Counted from the first letter of the stretch, positions 25,636 to 34,321 are shown. The stretch: 64,000 nucleotides of DNA from Maritimibacter sp. HL-12 (GCF_900177545.1 NZ_FXBQ01000001.1:2474122-2538121), one strand, 5' to 3'. Numbers and translations are program-made. Notes: generated by a model not told the origin, from the sequence alone.

Positions 25636-26547
25636 ATGACCGAGGCGCGCGCATCCCAGACCGGCAGCCCCCTCGCGGGCGTCCTGTGGATGCTGGCGAC
25701 GGGGCTCAACTTCGTCATGGTGACCGCGTTGGTGAAGATCGTCGGCAGCCGGATTCCCGCCGCCGAGAGCGCGTTTCTGCGCTACTTCCTCGGGCTGGTC
25801 TTCCTCGTGCCGATGTGGCGCCCGCTGCTTGCCGCGCCGCTGCCATGGCCGACGCTGGCGCTGTTCTCGGCGCGCGGGCTGGTGCACAGTCTCGGGGTGA
25901 TCCTGTGGTTCTACGCCATGGCCAGCATTCCGATGGCCGAGGTGACCGCGATCAACTACCTCAACCCGGTTTTCGTCACCCTTGGTGCCGCGCTGATTTT
26001 CGGGGAAAAGCTCGCCGCGCGCCGCCTCGCGGCGATCGCCGCCGCCCTGCTCGGGGCCTTCATCATCCTGCGCCCCGGCCTGCGCGAGGTCCTGCCCGGC
26101 CACATCGCGATGCTGGGCACGGCGGTGCTGTTCGCTGCCTCCTACCTCATGGCCAACCGGCTTACCGCGTTGGTGCGCCCGGTGGTGGTGGTGGCGATGC
26201 TCTCGATCACCGTCACCATCGGCCTTGCCCCCTTCGCGCTGGTGAACTGGGTGCCGCCGACGCTGGCCGAACTGGGCTGGCTCTTCGGTGTCGCCGCCTT
26301 CGCCACCGCGGGGCACTACAGCATGACCCGCGCCTTCGCCAGCGCACCGATGACGGTGACCCAGCCGGTCACCTTCCTGCAACTGGTCTGGTCGGTGCTG
26401 ATCGGCGCAATGTTCTTCGCCGAGCCGGCCGATATCTGGGTCATCCTCGGCGGCGGGCTGATCATCAGCGCGGTGAGCTTCATCACCTGGCGTGAAGCGG
26501 TGCTGAAGCGCCGGGTCACACCAGTGGTGAACGAACCCAAGATCTGA
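25636..26547 (+). CDS. EamA/DMT-family transporter
   Basis: A 303-residue inner-membrane protein with ten hydrophobic segments arranged as two EamA repeats, first half ending near EKLAARRLAAIAAALLGAFIILRPG and the second near PADIWVILGGGLIISAVSFITW. Drug/metabolite transporters of this kind export amino acids, nucleosides or other metabolites; substrate is unknown. ATG 25636 is preferred because the protein would otherwise begin with a long charged extension. Downstream there are 211 bases without a gene before the epimerase. Confidence 0.88.
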   Translation: MTEARASQTGSPLAGVLWMLATGLNFVMVTALVKIVGSRIPAAESAFLRYFLGLVFLVPMWRPLLAAPLPWPTLALFSARGLVHSLGVILWFYAMASIPMAEVTAINYLNPVFVTLGAALIFGEKLAARRLAAIAAALLGAFIILRPGLREVLPGHIAMLGTAVLFAASYLMANRLTALVRPVVVVAMLSITVTIGLAPFALVNWVPPTLAELGWLFGVAAFATAGHYSMTRAFASAPMTVTQPVTFLQLVWSVLIGAMFFAEPADIWVILGGGLIISAVSFITWREAVLKRRVTPVVNEPKI

Positions 26548-26758
26548 CGGCGATTGCCCGGGGGAGGGCAGGCGCGTGGGGTCGGGCGCGATGCAGGCGG
26601 GGTTTCGAGGCTGGACGGAGCCGCCCGACTTCGGGCATAGGCTAGCGGCACCGCGCCTCGTCGCGATGGCACAACCGAACCGGCGCGATGAAACCGGGGA
26701 CGCGGGAAAAACTGGATCGAGTACCAAGGCTCCCGCGCCAGGTGTGGAGGCCTGACAA

Positions 26759-27784
26759 ATGGCGGAAGGCAGTATTGCAATGAAACGTGTATTCATCACC
26801 GGGACCGCGGGATTCATCGGGTTCCACCTTGCCCGCCTTCTGCTGTCGCAAGGCTATGCCGTGGCGGGTTTCGACGGGATGACCGACTATTACGACGTTG
26901 CCCTCAAGCAACGCCGCCACGCCATGCTCCTGCAAAGCGAAGCCTTCACCCGAACCGAGGCGATGCTGGAAGACGAGGGCGCGGTGAACCGGGCGGTCGA
27001 CGCGTTCGCGCCCGACGTCATCGTGCATCTCGCGGCACAGGCCGGCGTGCGCTACAGCCTCGAAAACCCGCGCGCCTATATCGAGGCCAATATCGTCGGA
27101 ACCTTCAACGTCATGGAGGCCGCGCGCAGGCATGAGGTTGACCACCTTCTGATGGCCTCGACCAGTTCGGTTTACGGTGCCAACACCGAGATGCCGTTTG
27201 ACGAGGCGCAAAAGGCCGATACGCCGCTCACCATCTATGCCGCCACCAAGAAGGCGAACGAGGCGATGGGGCATTCCTACGCCCATATCCACGGCCTGCC
27301 GACAACGATGTTCCGGTTCTTCACCGTCTATGGCCCCTGGGGGCGGCCCGACATGGCGCTGTTCAAGTTCACCAAGGGTATTCTCGAAGGCACGCCCATC
27401 GACATCTACAACAACGGCGAAATGTGGCGCGATTTCACCTATATCGACGATCTCGTGCTCGGGATTCGCGGCTTGATCGACGCCGTGCCGGGCGGGCCGG
27501 AAACCGCTGTCGAGGGCGACAGCCTTTCACCGGCGGCACCGTTCCGGGTGGTCAATATCGGCAATTCCGACAAGGTGCGCCTGCTCGACTTCGTCGAGGC
27601 GATCGAGGCGGAAACCGGAAAGAAGGCGATCCGCAACTACATGCCAATGCAGACCGGCGATGTGCCGGCGACATGGGCCGACGCCACGCTGTTGCAGCGC
27701 CTGACCGGATACCACCCGCAAACGCCGATGCGGGACGGCGTGGCGCAATTCGTCCGCTGGTATCGCGACTACCACGAAATCTGA
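26759..27784 (+). CDS. NAD-dependent nucleotide-sugar epimerase, UDP-glucuronate 4-epimerase-like
   Basis: A 341-residue short-chain epimerase for surface-polysaccharide precursors. The Rossmann motif [18 protein letters not shown] (GxxGxxG) is at the start, the Ser/Tyr/Lys catalytic set is [10 protein letters not shown] and [12 protein letters not shown], and [19 protein letters not shown] is the typical UDP-glucuronate/UDP-galacturonate epimerase segment. ATG 26759 has a GGAGG site eight bases upstream; MKR at 26780 is a plausible alternative. The gene stands alone rather than in a polysaccharide operon, and is convergent with fabI, ten bases from its stop. The 211 bases upstream hold no gene that I can see. 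Confidence 0.88.
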   Translation: MAEGSIAMKRVFITGTAGFIGFHLARLLLSQGYAVAGFDGMTDYYDVALKQRRHAMLLQSEAFTRTEAMLEDEGAVNRAVDAFAPDVIVHLAAQAGVRYSLENPRAYIEANIVGTFNVMEAARRHEVDHLLMASTSSVYGANTEMPFDEAQKADTPLTIYAATKKANEAMGHSYAHIHGLPTTMFRFFTVYGPWGRPDMALFKFTKGILEGTPIDIYNNGEMWRDFTYIDDLVLGIRGLIDAVPGGPETAVEGDSLSPAAPFRVVNIGNSDKVRLLDFVEAIEAETGKKAIRNYMPMQTGDVPATWADATLLQRLTGYHPQTPMRDGVAQFVRWYRDYHEI

Positions 27785-27793
27785 TGCGCGGCC

Positions 27794-28579
27794 TCAGAGG
27801 TTCTCCGACTGCGGCATGCCGAGCACGTGGAAGCCGGAATCCACGGTGACGATCTCGCCGGTGGTGCAACTGCCGTAGTCCGAGGCAAGGTAGGCCGCTG
27901 TGCCGCCGACCGCTTCGAGGGTGGCGTTGTGGCGCAGGGGCGCGTTCGCCTCGGTATGGCGGTAGGTTTTTCGCGCGCCGCCGATCGCCGCGCCGGCCAG
28001 CGTTTTCATCGGGCCGGGGCTGATCGCGTTCACCCGGATGCCCTCGGGGCCGAGATCGTTGGCGAGGTAGCGCACGCTGGCTTCGAGCGCCGCCTTGGCC
28101 ACGCCCATGACGTTGTAGAACGGCGTCACCCGGTTCGAACCGTAGGTCATGGTGAGCATGGTGCCGCCTTCGGTCATCTTCTCGCGGGCACGGCGGGCGA
28201 CCTCGATGAAGGAATAGCACGAGATGTCGAGCGAGGTCTTGAAGTTCGCGCGGCTGGTGTCGATGAACCGGCCCTGCAGCTCGGACTTGTCGGAATAGGC
28301 GATGGCGTGAACGAGGATGTCGATCCGGTCCCAGCGCTGCCAGAGCGCCGCAAAACCGGCATCGAGCGCCGCGTCGTCGGTCACGTCCATGTCGACGAGC
28401 AGATCGGAGCCGAGCGAGGCCGCGAGCGGTTCGACCCGTTTGCCGAAGGCCTCGCCCTGGTAGGAGAAGGCCAGCTCCGCGCCCTCTGCGGCGAAGGTCT
28501 TGGCGATGCCCCATGCAATCGAGCGTTCATTTGCCACGCCCATGATCAGGGCGCGCTTGCCGGTCAAAAGATCCGCCAT
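27794..28579 (-). CDS. fabI: Enoyl-[acyl-carrier-protein] reductase (NADH), FabI
   Basis: Final reduction step of each fatty-acid elongation cycle; target of triclosan-type inhibitors. The 261-residue sequence has the FabI-form nucleotide motif LIMGVANERSIAWGIAKTFA, the active-site Tyr-x6-Lys in YNVMGVAKAALEAS, and the SPGPMKTLAGAAI substrate loop. It starts five bases after the fabB stop, so fabB-fabI form one transcript. In relatives this pair directly follows fabA and irr; here fabA lies about 2 kb upstream. Confidence 0.97.
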   Translation of the reverse strand: MADLLTGKRALIMGVANERSIAWGIAKTFAAEGAELAFSYQGEAFGKRVEPLAASLGSDLLVDMDVTDDAALDAGFAALWQRWDRIDILVHAIAYSDKSELQGRFIDTSRANFKTSLDISCYSFIEVARRAREKMTEGGTMLTMTYGSNRVTPFYNVMGVAKAALEASVRYLANDLGPEGIRVNAISPGPMKTLAGAAIGGARKTYRHTEANAPLRHNATLEAVGGTAAYLASDYGSCTTGEIVTVDSGFHVLGMPQSENL

Positions 28580-28584
28580 GTAAT

Positions 28585-29814
28585 TTACTCCTGAAACCGA
28601 GAGAGCAGCATCGAGCCGTTGGTGCCGCCGAACCCGAAGCTGTTGGTCATCACCGTGTCGAGACCGGCGTTTTCCACCAGCGCGGTGGCGACTTCACCCG
28701 GTTTGATCGCCGGATCGAGAGTGTCGACGTTGATCGAGGGGGCGATGAAATCGTCGCGCAGCATGAGCAGGCAATAGATCGCCTCCTGCGCCCCGGTCGC
28801 GCCCTGGCTGTGGCCGGTCATCGACTTGGTGGAGCTGATCGGCGGGGTGGTGCCTTCGCCGAACACCCGGCGCACCGCTTCCACTTCTCCGACATCGCCC
28901 ACCGGCGTGGAGGTGCCGTGGGCGTTGATATATGACACTTTGCGACCTTCGGGCAGGGTTTGCAGCGCCAGCCGCATGGCCCGTTCGCCGCCCTCGCCGG
29001 AGGGGGCGACCATGTCGTGCCCGTCGGAGGTGGCGGCGAAGCCGGTGACCTCGGCATAGATCTTCGCGCCCCGCGCTTGTGCGTGTTCGAGGCTTTCGAG
29101 CACCACCATGCCGCCGCCGCCGCCGATCACGAAGCCGTCGCGCTCGGCGTCGAAGGCGCGCGACGCCTTCTCGGGGGTGTCGTTGAATTTCGAGCTCATC
29201 GCGCCCATCGCGTCGAACAGGCAGGACAGCGTCCAGTCGAGTTCCTCGCCGCCGCCGGCGAACATCACGTCCTGCTTGCCCATCATGATCTGTTCGGCGG
29301 CGCTGCCGATGCAGTGCAGCGAGGTCGAGCAGGCGGAGGTGATCGAGTAATTGATCCCCTTGATCTGGAACGCGGTGGCGAGGTTGGCGCTGATGGTGGA
29401 CCCCATGCACTTGGGCACCGCGAAGGGGCCGATGCGCTTGGTGGCACCGGTTTCGAGCACGCTCTGGTGGGCGGCGAACATCGCGGAGGTCGAGGGCCCG
29501 CCCGACCCGGCGATCAACCCGGTGCGCGGGTTCGAGATCGTGGCCGCGTCAAGCCCCGCATCGCTGATCGCCTGTTGCATCGAGATATGGGCATAGGCCG
29601 CACCCGGCCCCATGAAGCGCAAGGCCCGCTTGTCGACATGCGCCTTGATGTCGATATCCGGTGCCCCGGCGATCTGGCTGCGAAAGCCCCGCTCGGCCAT
29701 GTCGGCGTTGGCGGTGATGCCGGACTTGCCCGCTTTGAGACTGGCAAGCACCTCCTCGGCAGAATTGCCGATGGCGGAGACGATCCCCAACCCGGTGACG
29801 ACGACGCGACGCAT
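28585..29814 (-). CDS. fabB: Beta-ketoacyl-ACP synthase I
   Basis: Condensing enzyme needed, with FabA, for unsaturated fatty-acid synthesis. 409 residues. The Cys-His-His triad is visible: nucleophile in [17 protein letters not shown], His in [11 protein letters not shown] and His in [13 protein letters not shown]. The ATG at 29814 begins [16 protein letters not shown] and has a GGGAGAA site upstream; an open frame extends further upstream by chance but without similarity to the family. FabB rather than FabF is supported by the FabA/FabI context and the [15 protein letters not shown] segment. Confidence 0.95.
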   Translation of the reverse strand: MRRVVVTGLGIVSAIGNSAEEVLASLKAGKSGITANADMAERGFRSQIAGAPDIDIKAHVDKRALRFMGPGAAYAHISMQQAISDAGLDAATISNPRTGLIAGSGGPSTSAMFAAHQSVLETGATKRIGPFAVPKCMGSTISANLATAFQIKGINYSITSACSTSLHCIGSAAEQIMMGKQDVMFAGGGEELDWTLSCLFDAMGAMSSKFNDTPEKASRAFDAERDGFVIGGGGGMVVLESLEHAQARGAKIYAEVTGFAATSDGHDMVAPSGEGGERAMRLALQTLPEGRKVSYINAHGTSTPVGDVGEVEAVRRVFGEGTTPPISSTKSMTGHSQGATGAQEAIYCLLMLRDDFIAPSINVDTLDPAIKPGEVATALVENAGLDTVMTNSFGFGGTNGSMLLSRFQE

Positions 29815-30358
29815 GGCGTTCTCCCTGTTTTGGCTGGGATCGTGTGTAGTGCAGGCGGGCGGGGCGGGGCAAGGGGGGAGGGGCCGGCCGATGCGGCCCT
29901 GACACCCTTTCGCCCAGGGGGTATCAGCGTCTTTCGGCGCAAGAATCCTGACGGACTGCGATCTGCCAGCCGGGCTCCACAATATCCCAAGTTGCCTCAC
30001 AGATTGTCGTGCCGCACGTTCGAGATACAGAGGCGCGACGAGCGGGAAAAAGCCGCCAACCGCTGCACTTGATCGCCGCAGCCAATTCTTCAATCGACGG
30101 GCGGTCTCCTCCGGCAATTCTGTTTTCGCCCATTTTTTTTCGCTGTCGCTTTTGTTTTCGAGTATGGAAGTAGATCGAAATCGGCAGGATGTTGCCGAAC
30201 CTCACGATTGCCTGGTCATGAGGATGACTCTTTTATAGTGCCAACTTATAATGTTTGCAGCAGAATTTATTCTGCAGAGAAAAGCAGTTATATATTTCCG
30301 TCGGATGCAGGACCCCCTGCCTCGCGGCATTCTGCTGAATATACGGAAAGGAAATGAC
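29815..30358. other. AT-rich gene-free stretch upstream of the PRC-barrel gene
   Basis: 544 bases between the fabB start and the PRC-barrel gene. From about 30090 on it is much richer in A and T than anything else in the window, with T-rich runs (cattttttttcgc, cttttgttttcg). It must contain the fabB-fabI promoter on the minus strand. It also holds a consensus -10 hexamer at 30247-30252 and a perfect inverted repeat GCAGAA-TTTA-TTCTGC at 30260-30275. Short open frames cross it on both strands, but none has a family resemblance, a convincing ribosome-binding site or typical codon use, so I call none. Confidence 0.6.
30208..30275 (+). promoter_or_regulatory. Candidate promoter and operator for the PRC-barrel gene
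   Basis: A perfect TATAAT at 30247-30252, with only poor -35 matches 17-18 bases upstream (near gatgac, 30223-30228); an alternative TTGCCT ... TATAGT pair lies at 30208-30239. The inverted repeat GCAGAA-TTTA-TTCTGC begins eight bases after the TATAAT, about where transcription would start, suggesting repressor control or a 5' hairpin. Leader length would be about 100 bases. Confidence 0.45.
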
Positions 30359-30829
30359 ATGTTCAGATCCATGCTGATCGCAGGTATTGCAGCTCCGCTT
30401 TTTATGCAGGGAGCAGCAGCGCAAGACTCCGACCAAGACTCCGACGACGTGATTGTCGAGTCGCAGGAATTCGAGGAAGTCCGCGGTGACTGGGTTCTTG
30501 GCGCCCGGGTGTTAACGCCAGAAGGCGTGAGGATCGGCTACATTGAAGACTTGATTATCGGCAAAGAGAATGGATCGGTGAATGCCGCCGTTATCTCTGT
30601 CGGTGGTTTTCTTGGGTTCGGCTCAAAAGAAATCGCCGTGGATTGGTCTGAGCTTGAGTTGAATTACGACGCGAATGACGTGCGACTCGGTATCACGCAG
30701 GAGGAGGCTGAAGAGGCCCCGGAGTATAACTTCCGGGGGCGGGAACAGATTCCCGTTGAAGAGCCAGTGACGACAGATGGTGTTGGAACAGGTGCCGGGA
30801 CGGGCACAGGGGCAACCACCGGCAACTGA
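30359..30829 (+). CDS. Secreted PRC-barrel domain protein
   Basis: A 156-residue exported protein. The start at 30359 has an AAAGGAAA site and gives a signal peptide MFRSMLIAGIAAPLFMQGAAA, cleaved probably before QDSDQ. The mature N terminus is acidic; residues about 45-115 form a PRC-barrel (GDWVLGARVLTPEGVRIGYI ... KEIAVDWSELEL), and the C terminus is a Gly/Thr-rich tail. PRC-barrel proteins in this clade are small periplasmic or membrane-associated proteins induced by stress or in photosynthetic membranes; role here is unknown. Base composition is less GC-rich than the flanking fab genes, consistent with later acquisition. Confidence 0.85.
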   Translation: MFRSMLIAGIAAPLFMQGAAAQDSDQDSDDVIVESQEFEEVRGDWVLGARVLTPEGVRIGYIEDLIIGKENGSVNAAVISVGGFLGFGSKEIAVDWSELELNYDANDVRLGITQEEAEEAPEYNFRGREQIPVEEPVTTDGVGTGAGTGTGATTGN

Positions 30830-30987
30830 ATACTTCTCAGGTCAACTCATGGCCCTGTCAGGCGCGAGCAGGTTTTTGCTCGCGTCGCTTTTCGGGTGCG
30901 GGGCTATCGCCAAGAACGTTACTCCCGCGACGTTTGAAATCGCCAGGTCCGGAAACGGTTTGTCGGTGCCAAGGTAACGAAACGGGA

Positions 30988-31066
30988 GATCGGCCCGCCG
31001 TTGGCTTCGAACACGCCACCCACCACGCCCATCGTCAGGCTGCGGGTCTGCGCGACCTTGAACAAG
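30988..31066 (-). pseudogene. Relic resembling the fabA 3' region
   Basis: These 79 bases align without gaps to fabA bases 31895-31973 with 56 identities by my count. On the minus strand one frame reads QTRSLTMGVVGGVFEANGG, against [19 protein letters not shown] in FabA. Similarity stops on both sides; there is no start codon, no FabA active site and no plausible complete gene. It has the same orientation as fabA, about 0.9 kb from the matching bases. I read it as a decayed partial duplicate left when the DNA between fabA and fabB was rearranged. Confidence 0.6.
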
Positions 31067-31104
31067 GGGCGCGCCGGCACGAGATTGAGTTTGGTCGGAC
31101 GGGC

Positions 31105-31788
31105 ATGGGGAGTATGCTGGTGGTGAGCGAAACCGTCGTTTCCAGAGATCTGCCGCGCCGGCGGCTCTGGGCCGAGTTCCTCGGCTTCTTCCTGGTCTTG
31201 CCGGTTTCCGTGGCGGTCCTGCTGCCGGCGACCGCGATGTTCCCGATCCTGTTTTCCTCGACGATGATCGGGCTCGTGCTTCTGCACATTACACCCGGTT
31301 TTCGCTGGCGCGACCTGTTGCGCGGTTGGCGCGGGATCGACTGGCGGGCGGTGGCGGTGTTCGCGCTGATTGCCTTGGCGGTGTCTCTCGCCGTGCTCCT
31401 GGCGATGCGGCCCGAGGCTTTCCTGATGGTGTTTCGTCTCGATCCCTGGCTTTGGCTGGCGATCATGGTGTTCTATCCCCTCGTCTCGGCCTTGCCGCAG
31501 GAGATCGTGTTCCGGCCGCTGTTCTTCCGCCGCTACGGAGCGATCCTGCCGCCAGCGCGGGCCGCGCTGGTGCTCAATGCCGCGGTCTTCTCGCTGGCTC
31601 ACCTGCTCTACTGGAACTGGATCGTCGCGACGATGACCTTTGCCGGCGGGCTGGTGTTCGCATGGGCCTACGAGGAGCGGCGCTCGTTCCCGATGGCGGT
31701 GATCCTGCACGCAATCGCGGGCAATATCCTGTTCACCGTGGGGATGGGTGTGTTCTTCTACAGCGGCAACGTCGTGCGGCCATTCTGA
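31105..31788 (+). CDS. CPBP (Abi/CAAX-like) intramembrane metalloprotease
   Basis: A 227-residue protein with about six to seven membrane spans. Motif 1 is ALPQEIVFRPLFFRRYG near residue 132, in which Gln replaces the first Glu of the usual EExxxR; motif 2 is VFSLAHLLYWNW (FxxxH) and motif 3 HAIAGNILF (HxxxN). Family members are Rce1-like glutamate proteases, with roles ranging from bacteriocin immunity to regulated proteolysis; function here is unknown. Start is uncertain between 31105 and 31114; neither has an ideal ribosome-binding site. It is convergent with fabA, 64 bases apart. Confidence 0.85.
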   Translation: MGSMLVVSETVVSRDLPRRRLWAEFLGFFLVLPVSVAVLLPATAMFPILFSSTMIGLVLLHITPGFRWRDLLRGWRGIDWRAVAVFALIALAVSLAVLLAMRPEAFLMVFRLDPWLWLAIMVFYPLVSALPQEIVFRPLFFRRYGAILPPARAALVLNAAVFSLAHLLYWNWIVATMTFAGGLVFAWAYEERRSFPMAVILHAIAGNILFTVGMGVFFYSGNVVRPF

Positions 31789-31852
31789 ATGGGGCAAAAG
31801 ACAATGCTGCGTGATCGGGGAACGGCCCTGCGGTCGTGATCTTCGGAGTGCC

Positions 31853-32362
31853 TCAGCCCTCCGACAACGCCACCTTCATGTCCTTGACCACGTAGATCAC
31901 TTCCCCATCCGCTTCCACCACGCCATCGGCCACGCCCATGGTCAGGCGGCGGGTCTGGATCGCCTTGGTGAAGTCGACGTAATACGTCAGCATCTTGCGG
32001 TCGGGGCGCACCATGCCGGTGAGTTTCACCTCGCCCACGCCGAGGGCATAGCCGCGGCCCTGCCAGCCGCGCCAGCCGAGGTTGAAGCCGGTGAGTTGCC
32101 ACAGACCGTCGAGGCCGAGGCAGCCGGGCATGATCGGGTTGCCGGGGAAGTGGCACGCGAAGAACCAAAGGTCGGGCGTGATATCGAACTCGGCCACCAC
32201 GTGGCCCTTGCCGTGCTTGCCGCCGTCGCCGGAGATGTCGGTGATCCGGTCCATCATCAGCATCGGCGGGGCGGGAAGCTGGGCGTTGCCGGGGCCGAAC
32301 AGCTCGCCGGCGGCGCATTTGAGAAGGTCGTCCTTGCTGAAACTCGTGGGAAAATCCGCCAT
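31853..32362 (-). CDS. fabA: 3-hydroxydecanoyl-ACP dehydratase/isomerase
   Basis: Introduces the cis double bond of bacterial unsaturated fatty acids by isomerising trans-2-decenoyl-ACP. The 169-residue sequence has the active-site His in [23 protein letters not shown]-type context and [19 protein letters not shown] near the C terminus. The ATG at 32362 (MADFPTSF) is the family start. It is divergent from irr, as in related genomes where irr and fabA-fabB-fabI are neighbours. In this window a CPBP gene, a fabA relic and a PRC-barrel gene separate it from fabB, so it probably has an independent terminator. Confidence 0.96.
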   Translation of the reverse strand: MADFPTSFSKDDLLKCAAGELFGPGNAQLPAPPMLMMDRITDISGDGGKHGKGHVVAEFDITPDLWFFACHFPGNPIMPGCLGLDGLWQLTGFNLGWRGWQGRGYALGVGEVKLTGMVRPDRKMLTYYVDFTKAIQTRRLTMGVADGVVEADGEVIYVVKDMKVALSEG

Positions 32363-32473
32363 CTGGCCCCGCCTGCCTTCCTGTTTTCGAGGGTATCGCC
32401 CTCGTCTAGCACCGGCCTCGCGCCGCTGGCAAGGGCGCGCGCCGTGGGTTGGCGGATCTGGACTTGAAATCAT

Positions 32474-32503
32474 TTGAAACAGCAACGATTTTGAGGTTAT
32501 ACT
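32474..32503 (+). promoter_or_regulatory. Candidate sigma-70 promoter of irr
   Basis: TTGAAA at 32474-32479 and TATACT at 32498-32503 with an 18-base spacer, about 24 bases before the transcript start expected from the 30-base leader ahead of ATG 32534. The surrounding sequence is clearly AT-richer than average. I see no canonical ICE box (TTTAGAA-type) in it. Confidence 0.6.
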
Positions 32504-32533
32504 ATACCGTCAGATCGTGAACGGGGTTTCACC

Positions 32534-32953
32534 ATGCCGATGACCGAAGCGAAACAGACCGGGGCCTTGTGGCTCGAGAATGGCGGCGTGCGGCCGACCC
32601 GCCAACGCGTGACGCTGGCCAAGCTGCTCGTCGGCGACGGGCAGCATCGCCATGTCACCGCCGAAAGCCTGTTTGATGCAGCGCGCGCCAGCGGCGAGCG
32701 GGTATCGCTCGCCACGGTTTACAACACCTTGCGCGCCTTCTCCGACGCCGGGCTTCTGCGCGAGATCACGGTGAACGGGTCGAAGAGCTATTTCGATACC
32801 AACACCACGAACCACGCCCATTTCTACTGCGGCGACAACGATACCCTGGCCGATGCCGACACCGGCGAAGTGCGGGTATCGAACCTGCCCGAACCGCCCG
32901 CGGGCACCGAGATCGACCGTGTTGACGTTGTGATTCGTCTGCGCAAGGTCTGA
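32534..32953 (+). CDS. irr: Fur-family iron response regulator Irr
   Basis: A 139-residue Fur-superfamily repressor. The winged helix runs from GVRPTRQRVTLAKLLVG through SLATVYNTLRAFSDAGLLREI (residues 17-80), followed by a short dimerisation domain with NTTNHAHFYC. It lacks the CxxC zinc site typical of Fur, has an HRH segment in HRHVTAESLF, and sits beside fabA, all of which favour Irr, the haem/iron-responsive regulator of alphaproteobacteria. PerR/Zur-type relatives are less likely. It is followed by a strong bidirectional terminator. Confidence 0.82.
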   Translation: MPMTEAKQTGALWLENGGVRPTRQRVTLAKLLVGDGQHRHVTAESLFDAARASGERVSLATVYNTLRAFSDAGLLREITVNGSKSYFDTNTTNHAHFYCGDNDTLADADTGEVRVSNLPEPPAGTEIDRVDVVIRLRKV

Positions 32954-32984
32954 GCCGGGCCGCGACACCGGGCAACCAGACATG

Positions 32985-33018
32985 AAAACGGCCGCGCCCG
33001 GGAGCGCGGCCGTTTTTT
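32985..33018. terminator. Bidirectional intrinsic terminator between irr and the FKBP gene
   Basis: Perfect 13-bp stem aaaacggccgcgc / gcgcggccgtttt (32985-32997 with 33004-33016), six-base loop and a T run on the plus strand; the A run at the left makes it work for the convergent minus-strand gene too. Confidence 0.9.
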
Positions 33019-33034
33019 CTTGTGCGGTGTCGCC

Positions 33035-33463
33035 TCAGGCGATCGCGACCAGTTCCACCTCGAAGACGAGATCCTCGCCGGCAAGCTGGTGGTTGGCGTC
33101 GAGCGTCATCGTGGTGTCGGACACGTCGGTGACGCGCACCGGCATTTCCTGGCCGTCCTCGCCGCGCATCGCGAGGGTGATCCCGGCTTCGCGCGGAATA
33201 TCCGGCGGAAGCTGTTCCAGCGGCACTTCCAGAACGCGGTCTTCGTGGTGCGGGCCATAAGCCTGCATCATGTCGATCTCGACGCGCTTCTGGTCACCCA
33301 CGGCCATCCCCGGCATGGCTTCGTCGAGGCCGGGAATGATCTGGCCCGAGCCGACGGTGAATTCGAGTGGCTCGCGGCCGGAAGAGCTGTCGAACACGGT
33401 GCCATCGGTGAGCGTGCCGGTGTAGTGAATACGGACGGTATCGCCCGGTTTGACTTGGGACAT
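33035..33463 (-). CDS. FKBP-type peptidyl-prolyl cis-trans isomerase (SlyD-like)
   Basis: A 142-residue proline isomerase and folding chaperone. It opens MSQVKPGDTVRIHYTGTLTDGTVFDSS, typical of FKBP, and has the split-domain form of SlyD: the insert-in-flap region (AYGPHHEDRVLEVPLEQLPPD) interrupts the FKBP fold, which resumes with LDANHQLAGEDLVFEVELV. Unlike E. coli SlyD it lacks the metal-binding His/Cys-rich tail. Start at 33463 has an AAGAGAG site. It is convergent with irr. Confidence 0.93.
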   Translation of the reverse strand: MSQVKPGDTVRIHYTGTLTDGTVFDSSSGREPLEFTVGSGQIIPGLDEAMPGMAVGDQKRVEIDMMQAYGPHHEDRVLEVPLEQLPPDIPREAGITLAMRGEDGQEMPVRVTDVSDTTMTLDANHQLAGEDLVFEVELVAIA

Positions 33464-33725
33464 GGTAGATCTCTCTTGTGGGGGAGGTGAGTTTGGCAAG
33501 GCCGCGAGGGCGGGTGCTTGCGGGGTTTGGCCCAATGTGGGGGGTCAAGGCGCGGTTGTAAAGGCGGCGGCGCTTTCCAAGGCCGTCGCTGTTGCCTTCG
33601 CGCCCCGGTGTCTGGCACCAGATGCGGGCGGGTTTGCACGGATGTGCCGGTCGCCACGCCGGTTGGCCGAAAACCGCCCATGCAGGCATTTGCAGGTGTC
33701 GTTGTGGTTGTTGAGCCGGGATCGG

Positions 33726-34211
33726 ATGATTATCGCTAATGATATGACAACGATGATTTGCCCCCCCGCCCCGTCCATTCCTTCGTTCAATCCCGGTGCG
33801 CATCTGCGTGCCGGACTATCAAGGCTGCGTGCGCATCTGCATTCTGCGATGCTCGTGGTCGTCCTTCTTCTGGCCGCAAGCATTTCCGCTCTGGCCGATG
33901 AGGTGCTTCAGGACTGGATTCCCGGCGCACTGGAGATGCCCGCCGATATCGAAGTTATCACCGACCGCGCGATCGGCTCGTCGATCCGGATGTTCTCGTT
34001 CAGCACCGAGCGCGACGGCGAGGAGCTTTTGTCGGAGTGGGAGGCGGCGCTGACAGAGGAACAGGGGTATCAGATCACCCGGACGCAGAACGAAGTTCTC
34101 GGGAATGCGATCGAGTTTTCCGGCGATGATATCCTGAACGCCAAGATCCTGGTGGCCCCGCAGAGCGATGGCAACGAAACGGTCATCGAATTCGACGCCA
34201 CCCTGCGCTGA
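33726..34211 (+). CDS. Hypothetical secreted protein
   Basis: I do not recognise a family. The protein (161 residues from 33726) has a hydrophobic core MLVVVLLLAASISALADE with a signal-peptidase site after ALA; the mature part is about 103 residues, acidic, and ends in a VIEFDATLR strand, probably a small alpha/beta periplasmic domain (WEAALTEEQGYQITRTQNEV). Start is uncertain: in-frame ATGs at 33726, 33744, 33753 and 33849 exist, none with a strong ribosome-binding site. The 262 bases upstream, back to the FKBP gene, hold no gene I can support. Convergent with the DUF4168 gene across a long hairpin. Confidence 0.65.
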   Translation: MIIANDMTTMICPPAPSIPSFNPGAHLRAGLSRLRAHLHSAMLVVVLLLAASISALADEVLQDWIPGALEMPADIEVITDRAIGSSIRMFSFSTERDGEELLSEWEAALTEEQGYQITRTQNEVLGNAIEFSGDDILNAKILVAPQSDGNETVIEFDATLR

Positions 34212-34264
34212 CGTCGGCGCGTCGCCCCCCTTCGTTTGCGGTTGCGACACCCGATCATGGTATT

Positions 34265-34297
34265 GCGCCCCCGCCTCGGAATCCGAGGCGGGGGCGC
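34265..34297. terminator. Bidirectional hairpin between convergent secreted-protein genes
   Basis: Perfect 15-bp GC-rich stem (34265-34279 with 34283-34297) and a three-base loop AAT. It lacks a real T run, but its placement midway between two convergent genes supports termination. Confidence 0.7.
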
Positions 34298-34321
34298 GAA
34301 CTTGTTTGAACCGGGACCTGT

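Noticed and set aside
28120-28145. tRNA-like ggttcgaacc
   Set aside because: Lies inside fabI coding sequence; no cloverleaf around it. No tRNA found in the window.
29924-30205. 93-codon minus-strand frame in the AT-rich stretch
   Set aside because: No ribosome-binding site or resemblance to a family; composition shifts midway through it.
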